This document shows positions 44,508-53,722 of a DNA stretch of 64,000 nucleotides, one piece after another. Positions within the stretch are counted from its first letter, which is position 1, and every line of letters begins with the position of its first letter. The notes beneath the pieces are model-generated. The model had not been told where the DNA came from, made no database searches, and was given only the letters and a program-made list of their open reading frames with translations. The position numbers were made by a program, and so were the translations under genes. The DNA lies in assembly GCF_001439845.1 (NCBI RefSeq), contig NZ_JYLO01000002.1, forward strand, positions 434,001 through 498,000, given 5' to 3'. Source of the DNA: Pseudomonas lactis. Lineage in GTDB: Bacteria; Pseudomonadota; Gammaproteobacteria; Pseudomonadales; Pseudomonadaceae.

Positions 44508-46595
44508 ATGGCAAACCCGGACGCCCTGAATCAGCAGCGAGCTTCAAATCGCCTGCTGCAACCGACCGTCAAATCCCATCTGGCGTACACGCTGCTCTGC
44601 GCACTGGTCATGATGGTGATGTTCTCCCTGCTGCGCCTGGCGTTGCTGGTCTACAACCGCGAGATGATCCTGGATACGCCGGCTTCGACGTTCCTGGAAG
44701 CGTTCGTCAACGGCACCCGCTTCGACATTCGTTTTGTGACATACGCGCTGATCCCGCTGCTGCTGGCTGTGTTCAGCGTACGGGCCATGGCGGCACGAGG
44801 CTTCTTCCGTTTGTGGCTGACCGTTGTGTCCAGCATTGCGCTGTTCCTCGGTCTTATGGAGATGGATTTCTACCGCGAATTCCACCAGCGCCTCAACGGC
44901 CTGGTCTTTCAGTATGTGAAGGAAGACCCGAAAACCGTGATGAGCATGCTGTGGTACGGTTTCCCGGTGGTGCGCTACCTGCTGGCCTGGGCCGTGGGCA
45001 CGCTGATCCTGAGCATGGCCTTCAAGGGCGCTGACCGCGCAACGCGCCCCCGTGGCCCGTTCAGCGGCGGCACGATCAGCACGCGCCAGGTGGCGCCGTG
45101 GTACGGCCGCACCGCGGTGTTCATGGTCTGCCTGCTGGTTGCCGTGGTCGCCATCCGTGGCACCCTGCGCCAGGGGCCACCGCTGCGTTGGGGTGATGTC
45201 TACACCACCGATTCGAACTTCGCCAACCAGTTGGGCCTCAATGGCACCTTGTCGCTGATCGCGGCGGCCAAGGCGCGCTTCGGTGAAGACCGCGCCAACA
45301 TCTGGAAGGCCACTCTGGAACAACCGCTGGCCACCCAGACCGTGCGCGACATGCTGGTGCTGCCGCAAGAGAAGCTGGTAGACACCGACACCGCTGCGGT
45401 ACGCCGTGACTTCACGCCACCGGCCGAGAAAACCCTGCCGATCAAGAACGTCGTGGTCATCCTGATGGAAAGCTTCGCCGGTCACTCGGTGGGCGCATTG
45501 GGACGTCCGGGCAATATCACCCCGTACTTCGACAAGCTGACCCAAGAGGGCCTGCTGTTCGACCGCTTCTTCTCCAACGGCACCCACACCCACCAGGGTA
45601 TGTTCGCCACCATGGCCTGCTTCCCGAACCTGCCGGGTTTCGAATACCTGATGCAGACCCCGGAAGGCAGCCACAAGCTGTCGGGCCTGCCGCAGCTGCT
45701 CAGTGCGCGTGATTTCGACGATGTGTATGTCTACAACGGCGATTTCGCCTGGGACAACCAATCGGGCTTCTTCAGCAACCAGGGCATGACCAACTTCATC
45801 GGCCGCAATGACTTCGTCAACCCGGTGTTCTCCGACCCGACCTGGGGCGTGTCCGACCAGGACATGTTCAACCGTGGCCTGGAAGAACTGAAGGCACGCG
45901 AAGGCGGCAAGCCGTTCTACGCGCTGCTGCAAACCCTGTCCAACCACACGCCGTACGCGTTGCCGACCCCATTGCCGGTCGAGAAAGTCACCGACCGTGG
46001 CAGCCTCAACGAGCATTTGACGGCCATGCGCTACTCCGACTGGGCCCTGGGCCAGTTCTTTGAAAAGGCCCGCAAGGAGCCGTACTTCAAGGAAACCCTG
46101 TTCGTGATTGTCGGTGACCACGGTTTCGGTAACGAGCAGCAGATCACCGAGATGGACCTGGGCCGCTTCAACGTGCCGATGCTGATGATTGCACCGGGCA
46201 TGCGCGAGAAGTTCGGTGAGCGTGACCACACTGTGGGCACCCAGATCGACATCGTGCCCACCATCATGGGCCGCCTGGGCGGCGATACCTTGCACCAGTG
46301 CTGGGGCCGTGACCTGCTGAACCTGCCGGAAGGTGATAAAGGTTTCGGCGTGATCAAGCCATCGGGCAGCGACCAGACCGTGGCCTTGCTCACCGGCGAC
46401 CGCGTACTGGTATTGCCCAAGGAAATGCCACCCAAGTTGTGGGAATACACCCTGGGCGCCGAGCCGAATGGCAAGGTGATTCCAGAGTCGCCGGACGAAG
46501 CCGCACTCAAGCAGAAACTCGAGTCGTTCCTGCAAACCGCGACCAAGAGCCTGCTGGATAACACCGCAGGTGTGGTGGACGGTAAGCCGGACTAA
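44508..46595 (+). CDS. LTA synthase family membrane sulfatase-like protein
   Basis: A 695-residue inner-membrane protein. Five N-terminal helices occupy about the first 215 residues; the periplasmic alkaline-phosphatase/sulfatase domain starts near residue 310 with VVVILMESFAGHSVGALG. The catalytic Thr probably lies in NGTHTHQGMFATM, and VGDHGFGNE is the metal-binding segment. Gram-negative members of this family transfer phosphoglycerol or phosphoethanolamine to envelope glycans or lipids; the acceptor here is unknown. No good ribosome site precedes the ATG. A strong terminator follows. Confidence 0.9.
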   Translation: MANPDALNQQRASNRLLQPTVKSHLAYTLLCALVMMVMFSLLRLALLVYNREMILDTPASTFLEAFVNGTRFDIRFVTYALIPLLLAVFSVRAMAARGFFRLWLTVVSSIALFLGLMEMDFYREFHQRLNGLVFQYVKEDPKTVMSMLWYGFPVVRYLLAWAVGTLILSMAFKGADRATRPRGPFSGGTISTRQVAPWYGRTAVFMVCLLVAVVAIRGTLRQGPPLRWGDVYTTDSNFANQLGLNGTLSLIAAAKARFGEDRANIWKATLEQPLATQTVRDMLVLPQEKLVDTDTAAVRRDFTPPAEKTLPIKNVVVILMESFAGHSVGALGRPGNITPYFDKLTQEGLLFDRFFSNGTHTHQGMFATMACFPNLPGFEYLMQTPEGSHKLSGLPQLLSARDFDDVYVYNGDFAWDNQSGFFSNQGMTNFIGRNDFVNPVFSDPTWGVSDQDMFNRGLEELKAREGGKPFYALLQTLSNHTPYALPTPLPVEKVTDRGSLNEHLTAMRYSDWALGQFFEKARKEPYFKETLFVIVGDHGFGNEQQITEMDLGRFNVPMLMIAPGMREKFGERDHTVGTQIDIVPTIMGRLGGDTLHQCWGRDLLNLPEGDKGFGVIKPSGSDQTVALLTGDRVLVLPKEMPPKLWEYTLGAEPNGKVIPESPDEAALKQKLESFLQTATKSLLDNTAGVVDGKPD

Positions 46596-46607
46596 CTGAC
46601 CGGCAAT

Positions 46608-46641
46608 AAAAAAGAGGCCTTCTAGAAGGCCTCTTTTTTTT
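46608..46641 (+). terminator. Rho-independent terminator after the LTA-synthase-like gene
   Basis: Stem AAAGAGGCCTTCT/AGAAGGCCTCTTT with almost no loop and eight T downstream. Confidence 0.92.
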
Positions 46642-46651
46642 GCTTCTCAAT

Positions 46652-46751
46652 TGTAGGAGCGAGCTTGCTCGCGAAAAACATCAACGAAAACGCGTGCGTT
46701 CTGAATAAACGCGGCGCCTGTGAGTGTTTCGCGAGCAAGCTCGCTCCTACA
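46652..46751. repeat. REPIN, TGTAGGAGCGAGCTTGCTCGCGAA class
   Basis: Inverted arms between the terminator of the LTA-synthase-like gene and the convergent DUF3309 gene. Confidence 0.92.
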
Positions 46752-46763
46752 AAAACGCGGCGT

Positions 46764-46916
46764 TTATATCTTGCCGAGCAACAACAGCACCAGCAGAACA
46801 ACCAGTACCACACCCAGGATACCCGACGGTCCATAACCCCAGTTACGCGAGTGCGGGAACACCGGCAGGCCACCGACCAGCAGGAGGATCAGGATAATAA
46901 TCAGAATGAGGCTCAT
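46764..46916 (-). CDS. DUF3309 small membrane protein
   Basis: A 50-residue protein: MSLILIIILILLLVGGLPV, then PHSRNWGYGPSGILG and a second helix VVLVVLLVLLLLGKI. The two helices around a Y-G-P-S-G loop are the DUF3309 pattern, common in Pseudomonas. AAGGA lies 8 nt before the ATG. Function unknown. Confidence 0.88.
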   Translation of the reverse strand: MSLILIIILILLLVGGLPVFPHSRNWGYGPSGILGVVLVVLLVLLLLGKI

Positions 46917-47244
46917 GGTTTTATTCCTTATAGGTTCTTTGCAAAAACCGGCTGTTTAACCGTTGGTTCGTCCATGTACAGTGGGACGCCTTACCCATTC
47001 CGACTCTGCCACTTCGCAGAAAATTCATTGTTTTTATAAAACATTTTGATGGGTCGCTTATTTCTTTTAACGCGTGCGCAACTTGAACTAATCAGTTGAA
47101 AAAAATTGAACTTAGTCTATGCGCGCAGCTGCTACCGAGCCCGCGGTTTGCCTGGGGCATTCATCACCCTGATGGTGCGTGGGTGGAGCAAAAACCTTCG
47201 CTACACTGCCGGTCACTTCTTCGTGAACCACAAGGCTACCTCCT
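46917..47244. other. 328-nt divergent promoter region
   Basis: Between the DUF3309 gene and the SDR gene. It is AT-rich at 47020-47115 (for example TTTTTATAAAAC and GAAAAAAATTG). No gene, repeat or clear operator was found. Confidence 0.45.
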
Positions 47245-48060
47245 ATGCAAAACCGCATGATGATCACTGGCGCCGGGTCTGGCCTGGGTCGCGAAATCGC
47301 TCTGCGCTGGGCTCGTGAAGGCTGGCAGTTGGGGTTGTCCGATGTCAGCGAGCCCGGTTTGCAGGAAACCCTCAAGCAGGTTCGCGAGGCGGGCGGTGAT
47401 GGTTTTACCCAGCGTTGTGACGTGCGTGACTACAGCCAGCTAACGGCCTTTGCCCAGGCCTGTGAGGTGAAGCTCGGCGGCATCGATGTGATCGTCAACA
47501 ACGCCGGTGTGGCCTCGGGCGGGTTCTTCGCTGAATTGTCCCTGGAGGATTGGGACTGGCAGATCGCAATCAACCTGATGGGCGTCGTCAAAGGCTGCAA
47601 GGCGTTCCTGCCGCTGCTGGAAAAGAGCAAGGGGCGCATCATCAACATCGCCTCAATGGCCGCGCTGATGCAAGGCCCGGCCATGAGCAACTACAACGTG
47701 GCCAAGGCGGGCGTGGTGGCGTTGTCCGAGAGCCTGCTGGTGGAGCTCAAGCAACAGGAAGTGGGCGTTCATGTGGTGTGCCCGTCGTTTTTCCAGACTA
47801 ACCTGCTCGACTCCTTCCGTGGGCCAACCCCAGCCATGAAGGTCCAGGTGGGCAAACTGCTTGAGAGTTCGCCCATCTCGGCGGCGGATATCGCCGACTA
47901 CATTTACCAGCGCGTGGCCGCAGGCGAGTTCATGATCCTGCCCCACGAGCAAGGCCGCATGGCTTGGGCGTTGAAACAGAAAAATCCGCAACTGCTGTAT
48001 GACGAAATGACACTGATGGCCGACAAGATGCGCGCCAAGGCGCAGGCCGTGAAGGGCTGA
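47245..48060 (+). CDS. Short-chain dehydrogenase/reductase
   Basis: A 271-residue NAD(P)-dependent oxidoreductase of the classical SDR family. The nucleotide-binding T-G-A-G-S-G-L-G motif is near residue 7, N-N-A-G near 85, and the catalytic Ser and YNVAK (Tyr-x-x-x-Lys) near 133 and 149. The substrate cannot be predicted. The ribosome site is weak (AAGG 9 nt upstream). Downstream, 127 nt away, is a CsrA paralogue. Confidence 0.93.
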   Translation: MQNRMMITGAGSGLGREIALRWAREGWQLGLSDVSEPGLQETLKQVREAGGDGFTQRCDVRDYSQLTAFAQACEVKLGGIDVIVNNAGVASGGFFAELSLEDWDWQIAINLMGVVKGCKAFLPLLEKSKGRIINIASMAALMQGPAMSNYNVAKAGVVALSESLLVELKQQEVGVHVVCPSFFQTNLLDSFRGPTPAMKVQVGKLLESSPISAADIADYIYQRVAAGEFMILPHEQGRMAWALKQKNPQLLYDEMTLMADKMRAKAQAVKG

Positions 48061-48187
48061 TTCGGCTGCGGTCTGTCAGACAAATTACCTGCCTGCGTAG
48101 GCAGTGCCTGATTTTCCCGCAAGCCATTGCCGGCCCAGCGCCAAGGGGGCATGGTCGGGGTCCTGCTACTGGAAAAGGACAACCGCC

Positions 48188-48391
48188 ATGCTGGTCTTAA
48201 GCCGTGCCACAGGCGAAGCCATCGCCATTGGCGATGACATCACCGTGCATATCCTGGAAGTGAACGGTACTCATGTGAAATTCGGCATCGAGGCGCCGGT
48301 GGGCGTCAACGTGTACCGCGCCGAGGTGTACCGCAAGATACTCAAAGGCGAGGGCCAAGCTACCCATCCCGTGCCGGCGCCCAACCCTTAG
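48188..48391 (+). CDS. CsrA/Rsm family RNA-binding regulator (paralogue with tail)
   Basis: A 67-residue CsrA-type translational regulator. It keeps the RNA-contacting N-terminus (MLVLSRATGEAIAIGDDITV, with Arg6) and the conserved Arg44 in VNVYRAEVYRKIL, so it can probably bind GGA-containing leaders as a dimer. It differs from ordinary RsmA/RsmE (MLILTRRVGE) and has a Pro-rich tail HPVPAPNP. AAGGA lies 9 nt before ATG 48188. Pseudomonads carry several such paralogues; I cannot match this one to a named type with certainty. Confidence 0.93.
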   Translation: MLVLSRATGEAIAIGDDITVHILEVNGTHVKFGIEAPVGVNVYRAEVYRKILKGEGQATHPVPAPNP

Positions 48392-48401
48392 GCGCCGCTG
48401 T

Positions 48402-48629
48402 TCAGTCGAACAGGTGCTTGGGCACATCGTGCTTGAGCATCAACTGGCATTGCTCGCTCTCGGGGTCGAAGACGATCAGCGCCTGGCCTTTGGTCAGCGC
48501 CTGGCGCACGCGCAGCACGCGGGTTTCCAAGGGCGTGTCGTCGCCATTGTCGGTACCGTCGCGGGTGACGAAGTCTTCGATGAGGCGGGTGAGGGTGTCG
48601 ACTTCAAGTGCATCGTAGGGAATCAGCAT
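48402..48629 (-). CDS. YheU family protein (UPF0270)
   Basis: A 75-residue protein of the YheU family: MLIPYDALEVDTLTRLIEDF then VTRDGTDNGDDTPLETRVLR, with later QALTKGQALIVFDPESEQC. The conserved I-P-x-x-x-L and F-V-x-R-D/E-G-T-D-x-G motifs are present. Function unknown. GAGG lies 6 nt before the ATG. It is convergent with the csrA paralogue, 10 nt apart, and upstream of the NAGGN peptidase's 3' end. Confidence 0.92.
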   Translation of the reverse strand: MLIPYDALEVDTLTRLIEDFVTRDGTDNGDDTPLETRVLRVRQALTKGQALIVFDPESEQCQLMLKHDVPKHLFD

Positions 48630-48703
48630 ACAAGCCTCAGGTATCAGGTCCCGGCGATGCTACTGCGCCGGGACCTTTGTTGCCAGTATCAACTCACACA
48701 GCG

Positions 48704-49888
48704 TCAGGACTTCTGGCCGACCAAGCTGTCCACCGACGGCACACGGGTGTCGCTCTCCATTTGCGTTTCATGCTCGATCTGATGACTGAACCGGTCCAGG
48801 GAACCCTGGGCCGGTTGCGCATCGCTGGCAAACACCGGCGGGCTGAGGATGTAAGCGCCCAGCAAGCGGCTCAGGGCGGCGAGGCTGTCGATGTGGGTAC
48901 GCTCATAGCCATGGGTGGCATCGCAACCGAAGGCCAGCAGCGCGGTGCGAATATCATGGCCGGCGGTGACCGCCGAGTGGGCATCGCTGAAGTAATAGCG
49001 GAACAGATCGCGGCGCACCGGCAGCTCGTTGTCTGACGCCAGGCGCAGCAAGTGGCGGGACAGGTGATAGTCATAGGGGCCGCCGGAGTCCTGCATGGCC
49101 ACGCTCACCGCATGTTCGCTGGACTGCTGGCCAGGGGCGACCGGGGCGATATCGATGCCGACAAACTCACTCACATCCCAGGGCAGGGCGGCCGCTGCGC
49201 CACTGCCGGTTTCCTCGGTGATGGTGAACAGCGGGTGGCAGTCGATCAGCAAGGGTTCGCCACTGTCAACGATGGCCTTGAGCGCAGCGAGCAGTGCGGC
49301 GACGCCGGCCTTGTCGTCCAAGTGGCGGGCGCTGATATGCCCGCTTTCGGTGAACTCGGGCAGCGGGTCGAACGCCACGTAGTCACCGACGCTGATTCCC
49401 AGGGAATCGCAGTCGGCGCGCGTGGCGCAGTAGGCGTCCAGGCGCAGTTCCACATGGTCCCAGCTCACCGGCATTTCATCCACGGCGGTGTTGAACGCGT
49501 GCCCGGAAGCCATCAGCGGCAACACGCTGCCGCGAATCACGCCGTTATCGGTGAACAGGCTGACACGGCTGCCTTCGGCAAAGCGGCTCGACCAGCAGCC
49601 CACTGGCGCCAGGGTCAGACGGCCGTTGTCCTTGATCGCGCGCACGGCGGCGCCGATGGTGTCCAGGTGCGCGGAGACGGCGCGGTCAGGGCTGTTTTTC
49701 TGGCCCTTGAGGGTGGCGCGAATCGTGCCGCGCCGGGTCATTTCAAACGGGATGCCGAGTTCTTCCAGGCGCTCGGCGACGTAGCGCACGATGGTGTCGG
49801 TAAAACCGGTGGGGCTGGGAATGGCGAGCATTTCCAGCAGCACTTTTTGCAGATACGCGAGATCGGGTTCGGGAATGGTTCGGGTCAT
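48704..49888 (-). CDS. Osmoprotectant NAGGN system M42 family peptidase
   Basis: A 394-residue metallopeptidase of the M42 family. Metal ligands are in SAHLDTIGAA near residue 73, LDDKAGVAALLAAL near 190 and TEETGSGAAAALPW near 225. It is the conserved third gene of the N-acetylglutaminylglutamine amide cluster, where it is thought to turn over the dipeptide or its precursors. AGGAG lies just before the ATG. A dispersed palindromic repeat separates it from ngg (176-nt spacer). Confidence 0.93.
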   Translation of the reverse strand: MTRTIPEPDLAYLQKVLLEMLAIPSPTGFTDTIVRYVAERLEELGIPFEMTRRGTIRATLKGQKNSPDRAVSAHLDTIGAAVRAIKDNGRLTLAPVGCWSSRFAEGSRVSLFTDNGVIRGSVLPLMASGHAFNTAVDEMPVSWDHVELRLDAYCATRADCDSLGISVGDYVAFDPLPEFTESGHISARHLDDKAGVAALLAALKAIVDSGEPLLIDCHPLFTITEETGSGAAAALPWDVSEFVGIDIAPVAPGQQSSEHAVSVAMQDSGGPYDYHLSRHLLRLASDNELPVRRDLFRYYFSDAHSAVTAGHDIRTALLAFGCDATHGYERTHIDSLAALSRLLGAYILSPPVFASDAQPAQGSLDRFSHQIEHETQMESDTRVPSVDSLVGQKS

Positions 49889-49935
49889 GGAAACTCCTGA
49901 TGAGTTGAGGGCGATCGACGCTCTGCGATCGTGTG

Positions 49936-50061
49936 GTCGTTCCCACGCTCTGCGTGGGAATGCCTCAGGGACGCTCTGCGTCCGCTGTGGTGACGCAGAG
50001 CGTCACAGGCTGCATTCCCACGCGGAGCGTGGGAACGATCGCGGAGCGTGGGAACGATCGG
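49936..50061. repeat. Dispersed four-hairpin palindromic repeat (copy 2)
   Basis: Second copy of the element at 14792, beginning GTCGTTCCCACGC. Its right end carries an exact 19-nt tandem duplication (GCGGAGCGTGGGAACGATC at 50022-50040 and 50041-50059). It lies between ngg and the M42 peptidase gene. Confidence 0.88.
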
Positions 50062-50064
50062 TAG

Positions 50065-51810
50065 TCAGGTAGCTGGCTGACTGTGTGGAAACAACAAATC
50101 CACAAACTTCTCAGCCGTAGGTTGCGGTTCATGGTTGGCCAAGCCGGCCCGTTCGTTGGCTTCGATAAAGACATACTCTGGCTGGTCGGCCGCAGGCACC
50201 ATCAGGTCCAGGCCGACCATGGGAATATCCAGGGCACGGGCCGCGCGGACAGCCGCGTCCACCAGCGTCGGATGCAAGATCGCCGTGACATCTTCCAGGC
50301 AACCCCCGGTGTGCAGGTTGGCGGTGCGTCGCACGGCCAGTTGCACGCCACGGGGCAGGATGCTGTTGTAGTCGTAACCTGCGGCTTTGAGGGTGCGCTC
50401 GGTTTCTGCATCCAGCGGGATTTTGCTCTCGCCATCGGTGGCCGCCTGGCGACGACGGCTTTGTGCCTGGATCAACGCGCGAATCGAATGTTGACCGTCG
50501 CCGATCACTTCGGCAGGGCGGCGAATCGCAGCCGCGACCACTTCAAAACCGATCACCAGGATGCGCAGGTCCAGGCCTTCGTGGAAGCTTTCCAGCAACA
50601 CGCGGCTGTCGAACTGGCGCGCCGCTTCAACCGCCTGCTGCACCTCCTCGATGCTCTGCAAATCCACGGCGACGCCATGGCCTTGCTCGCCGTCCAGCGG
50701 CTTGACCACGATGCGCTGGTGTTCGTCGAGAAACTCCAGGTTGTCGTCGGCACTGCCGGCCAACTGTTGCACCGGCACCTGCAGGCCTGCGGCCTTGAGC
50801 ACCTTGTGGGTCAGGCTCTTGTCCTGGCACAGGGTCATGCTGATGGCGCTGGTCAGGTCGCTCAGGGATTCACGGCAACGCACCCGACGCCCGCCGTGGC
50901 TGAGGGTGAACAGGCCCGCATCGGCATCGTCCACTTGCACATCAATACCGCGCCGATGGGCTTCTTCGACAATGATGCGCGCGTAAGGGTTGAACTCCGC
51001 CTGGGGCCCCGGGCCCAGGAATAGCGGTTGATTGATGCCGTTCTTGCGCTTGATTGCAAAGGTGGTCAACGCCCGAAAGCCGAGCTTGGCGTAAAGGCTC
51101 TTGGCCTGGCGATTATCGTGCAGCACCGACAGGTCCAGGTAGCTCAAGCCTCGGCTCATGAAGTGCTCCACCAAGTGGCGCACCAACACTTCACCGACGC
51201 CAGGGCGCGTGCATTGAGGGTCGACGGCCAGGCACCAGAGGCTGCAACCATTCTCTGGGTCGTGGAAGGCCTTGTGATGGTTGAGGCCCATCACGCTGCC
51301 AATCACCGCGCCGCTGTCTTCATCTTCGGCCAGCCAGTACACCGGGCCGCCTTGATGGCGTGGGGTAAGGCGCTCCGGGTCGACGGGTAGCATCCCGCGC
51401 CCCTGGTACAAGTGGTTGACCGCTTGCCAGTCGGCCTCGCTCTGCACCCGGCGAATGCGGAAGCCGCGAAACACCCGGGTGGCCGGGCGGTAGTCGGTGA
51501 ACCACAGGCGCAGGGTGTCGGACGGGTCGAGGAACAGTTGCTGCGGGTCAATGCCCAGGATCTGCTGGGGTGCGGCCACGTACAGTGCGATATCGCGCTC
51601 GCCGGGCTGCTCGTTGAGCAGTTCCTGGGCCAGGCTTGCCGGGTCGGGAAAGGTGTGGCCGATCAACAACCGGCCCCAGCCGCAATGCACGGCAATCGGG
51701 TCGGCGGCCAGCGCGCTGCCATCTTCGGCCAGGCGCGCTTGCAGGCGCTCGTAGGTCGGCGCCTGGCCTTTGAGTAAGCGTTGGCTGTAAGCCGCGGCAT
51801 TCGGTTTCAT
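50065..51810 (-). CDS. ngg: N-acetylglutaminylglutamine synthetase
   Basis: A 581-residue two-domain enzyme. A GNAT acetyltransferase domain occupies about residues 110-250 (VGEVLVRHLVEHFMSRGLSY), and an ATP-grasp ligase domain about 290-570 (CQDKSLTHKVLKAAGLQVP; VVKPLDGEQGHGVAVDL; FIEANERAGLANH). It makes N-acetylglutaminylglutamine from glutamine units, the precursor of the osmoprotectant NAGGN. It starts 3 nt after the stop of the amidotransferase gene, so both are co-translated. Confidence 0.95.
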   Translation of the reverse strand: MKPNAAAYSQRLLKGQAPTYERLQARLAEDGSALAADPIAVHCGWGRLLIGHTFPDPASLAQELLNEQPGERDIALYVAAPQQILGIDPQQLFLDPSDTLRLWFTDYRPATRVFRGFRIRRVQSEADWQAVNHLYQGRGMLPVDPERLTPRHQGGPVYWLAEDEDSGAVIGSVMGLNHHKAFHDPENGCSLWCLAVDPQCTRPGVGEVLVRHLVEHFMSRGLSYLDLSVLHDNRQAKSLYAKLGFRALTTFAIKRKNGINQPLFLGPGPQAEFNPYARIIVEEAHRRGIDVQVDDADAGLFTLSHGGRRVRCRESLSDLTSAISMTLCQDKSLTHKVLKAAGLQVPVQQLAGSADDNLEFLDEHQRIVVKPLDGEQGHGVAVDLQSIEEVQQAVEAARQFDSRVLLESFHEGLDLRILVIGFEVVAAAIRRPAEVIGDGQHSIRALIQAQSRRRQAATDGESKIPLDAETERTLKAAGYDYNSILPRGVQLAVRRTANLHTGGCLEDVTAILHPTLVDAAVRAARALDIPMVGLDLMVPAADQPEYVFIEANERAGLANHEPQPTAEKFVDLLFPHSQPAT

Positions 51811-51813
51811 CGA

Positions 51814-53586
51814 TCAGATTCCTTGTTCGCTCAGCCACAGGTTCAGCGCCGCCAACTGCCACAATTTGGAGCCGCGCAGTGGGGTCAGTTGGCCTTGCGG
51901 GTCGGTGAGCAAGCGGTCGAGCATGGCCGGGTTGAACAGCCCGCGATCCTGGCTCGGGTCCAGCAGCAACTCGCGCACCCAGTTCAAGGTATCGCCCTGC
52001 AGGTGCTTGAGGCCGGGTACGGGGAAGTAGCCTTTCTTGCGGTCGATGACTTCGCTGGGGATCACCCGGCGCGCCGCCTCCTTGAGCACCTGTTTGCCGC
52101 CATCGGGTAGCTTGAACTGGGCCGGCACACGGGCCGAGAGTTCTACCAGGCGGTAATCGAGGAACGGCGTGCGCGCCTCCAGACCCCAGGCCATGGTCAT
52201 GTTGTCGACGCGTTTGACCGGATCGTCTACCAGCATCACGGTGCTGTCCAGGCGTAGGGCCTTGTCCACGGCCGCGTCGGCGCCGGGCATTGCGAAATGC
52301 TCGCGCACGAAGTCGCCGGCAGCGTCGTTGGCGGTCAGCCATTTGGGCGCGACGGTGGCCGCGTAGTCGTCGTAGCTGCGGTCGAAAAACGCCTCGCGAT
52401 AGGCCGCATAAGGGTCGCTGGCGCCGTCCACTTGCGGGTACCAGTGGTAACCGGCGAACAACTCATCGGCGCCCTGGCCGCTCTGTACCACTTTGCAATG
52501 CTTGGCCACTTCCCGCGACAGCAGGTAGAAGGCGATGCAGTCATGGCTGACCATCGGCTCGCTCATGGCGCGGAAGGCTGCCGGCAGCTGCTCGATGATC
52601 TCGCTTTCGGCGATGCGCAGTTGGTGGTGATGGGTGCCGTAGTGTTTGGCGATCAGGTCTGAATACTGAAACTCATCGCCACGCTCGCCGCCGGCGTCTT
52701 CAAAGCCGATGGAGAAGGTCGACAAATCCTCCACGCCCACTTCGCGCAGCAGGCCGACGAGCATGCTCGAGTCGACGCCGCCTGACAGCAACACACCCAC
52801 ATCCACCGCCGCACGTTGGCGGATGGCCACGGCTTCGCGGGTGCTGTCGAGCACGCGGTCGGTCCAGTCTTCCAGGGTCAGGTGTTTTTCATCTTCATGG
52901 GGGCCATAGGGCAGGGTCCACCAGGTTTTCTGTTCGGTTTTGCCGCTGGCGTCGATGCGCATCCAACTGGCAGGCGGCAGTTTTTCAATTCCCGCCAACA
53001 GCGTGCGCGGCGCGGGGACCACTGCGTGGAAATTCAGGTAGTGGTTGAGGGCGACCGGATCCAGGATCGGGTTGATATCCCCACCTTTGAGCAACGCTGG
53101 CAACGCCGAGGCAAAGCGCAGGCGTTGGCCGGTGCGCGACAGGTAAAGAGGTTTGACCCCCAGACGGTCGCGGGCGATGAACAGGCGCTGGGCATCACGC
53201 TCCCAAATGACAAAGGCGAACATACCGTTGAGCTTGGGCAGCAACGCTTCGCCCCAGGCGTGGTAGCCCTTGAGCAGCACTTCGGTGTCGCCGCCGGAAT
53301 AGAAGGCGTAACCCAGGGCTTCCAGCTCTTGGCGCAGCTCCGGGAAATTATAGATAGCGCCATTGAAGGCCAGGGACAGCCCCAGATGGGCGTCGACCAT
53401 CGGTTGGGCGGAGCCGTCCGACAGGTCCATGATTTTCAGGCGGCGGTGGCCCAGGGCAATCGGCCCTTGGGCATGAAAACCCCAGGCGTCGGGGCCTCGG
53501 GGGGCGAGGTGATGGGTGATGCGTTCTACGGCTGCCAGATCGGCAGGTTGAAGATCAAAGCGTAACTCGCCAGCTAGTCCACACAT
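51814..53586 (-). CDS. N-acetylglutaminylglutamine amidotransferase
   Basis: A 590-residue asparagine-synthetase-like amidotransferase that forms the terminal amide of NAGGN. The N-terminal glutaminase domain begins MCGLAGEL with catalytic Cys2, and the synthetase domain has the pyrophosphate loop LLSGGVDSSMLVGLL near residue 265. AAGGA lies 4-5 nt before the ATG. It is first in the operon with ngg and the M42 peptidase. Such operons are induced by high osmolarity; no clear promoter was recognised in the 136-nt upstream spacer. Confidence 0.95.
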   Translation of the reverse strand: MCGLAGELRFDLQPADLAAVERITHHLAPRGPDAWGFHAQGPIALGHRRLKIMDLSDGSAQPMVDAHLGLSLAFNGAIYNFPELRQELEALGYAFYSGGDTEVLLKGYHAWGEALLPKLNGMFAFVIWERDAQRLFIARDRLGVKPLYLSRTGQRLRFASALPALLKGGDINPILDPVALNHYLNFHAVVPAPRTLLAGIEKLPPASWMRIDASGKTEQKTWWTLPYGPHEDEKHLTLEDWTDRVLDSTREAVAIRQRAAVDVGVLLSGGVDSSMLVGLLREVGVEDLSTFSIGFEDAGGERGDEFQYSDLIAKHYGTHHHQLRIAESEIIEQLPAAFRAMSEPMVSHDCIAFYLLSREVAKHCKVVQSGQGADELFAGYHWYPQVDGASDPYAAYREAFFDRSYDDYAATVAPKWLTANDAAGDFVREHFAMPGADAAVDKALRLDSTVMLVDDPVKRVDNMTMAWGLEARTPFLDYRLVELSARVPAQFKLPDGGKQVLKEAARRVIPSEVIDRKKGYFPVPGLKHLQGDTLNWVRELLLDPSQDRGLFNPAMLDRLLTDPQGQLTPLRGSKLWQLAALNLWLSEQGI

Positions 53587-53722
53587 AAATTCCTTACCGG
53601 TTTTTCCGTTGGGGAGGGGTCAGCACTCAATACGCCCAAACGGGCGCGTACCCAGAAACTGACCCAGTGCTATGCGTGGAGTTTTAGACCGATAAGTTAT
53701 AAGGCCGCTAACCACTTTGCCA

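Noticed and set aside
44544..46535. 663-codon open frame on the minus strand opposite the LTA-synthase-like gene
   Set aside because: The plus strand encodes a full sulfatase-family protein with motifs; the antisense frame is compositionally biased (rich in His, Gln, Arg, Val) and has no recognisable domain.
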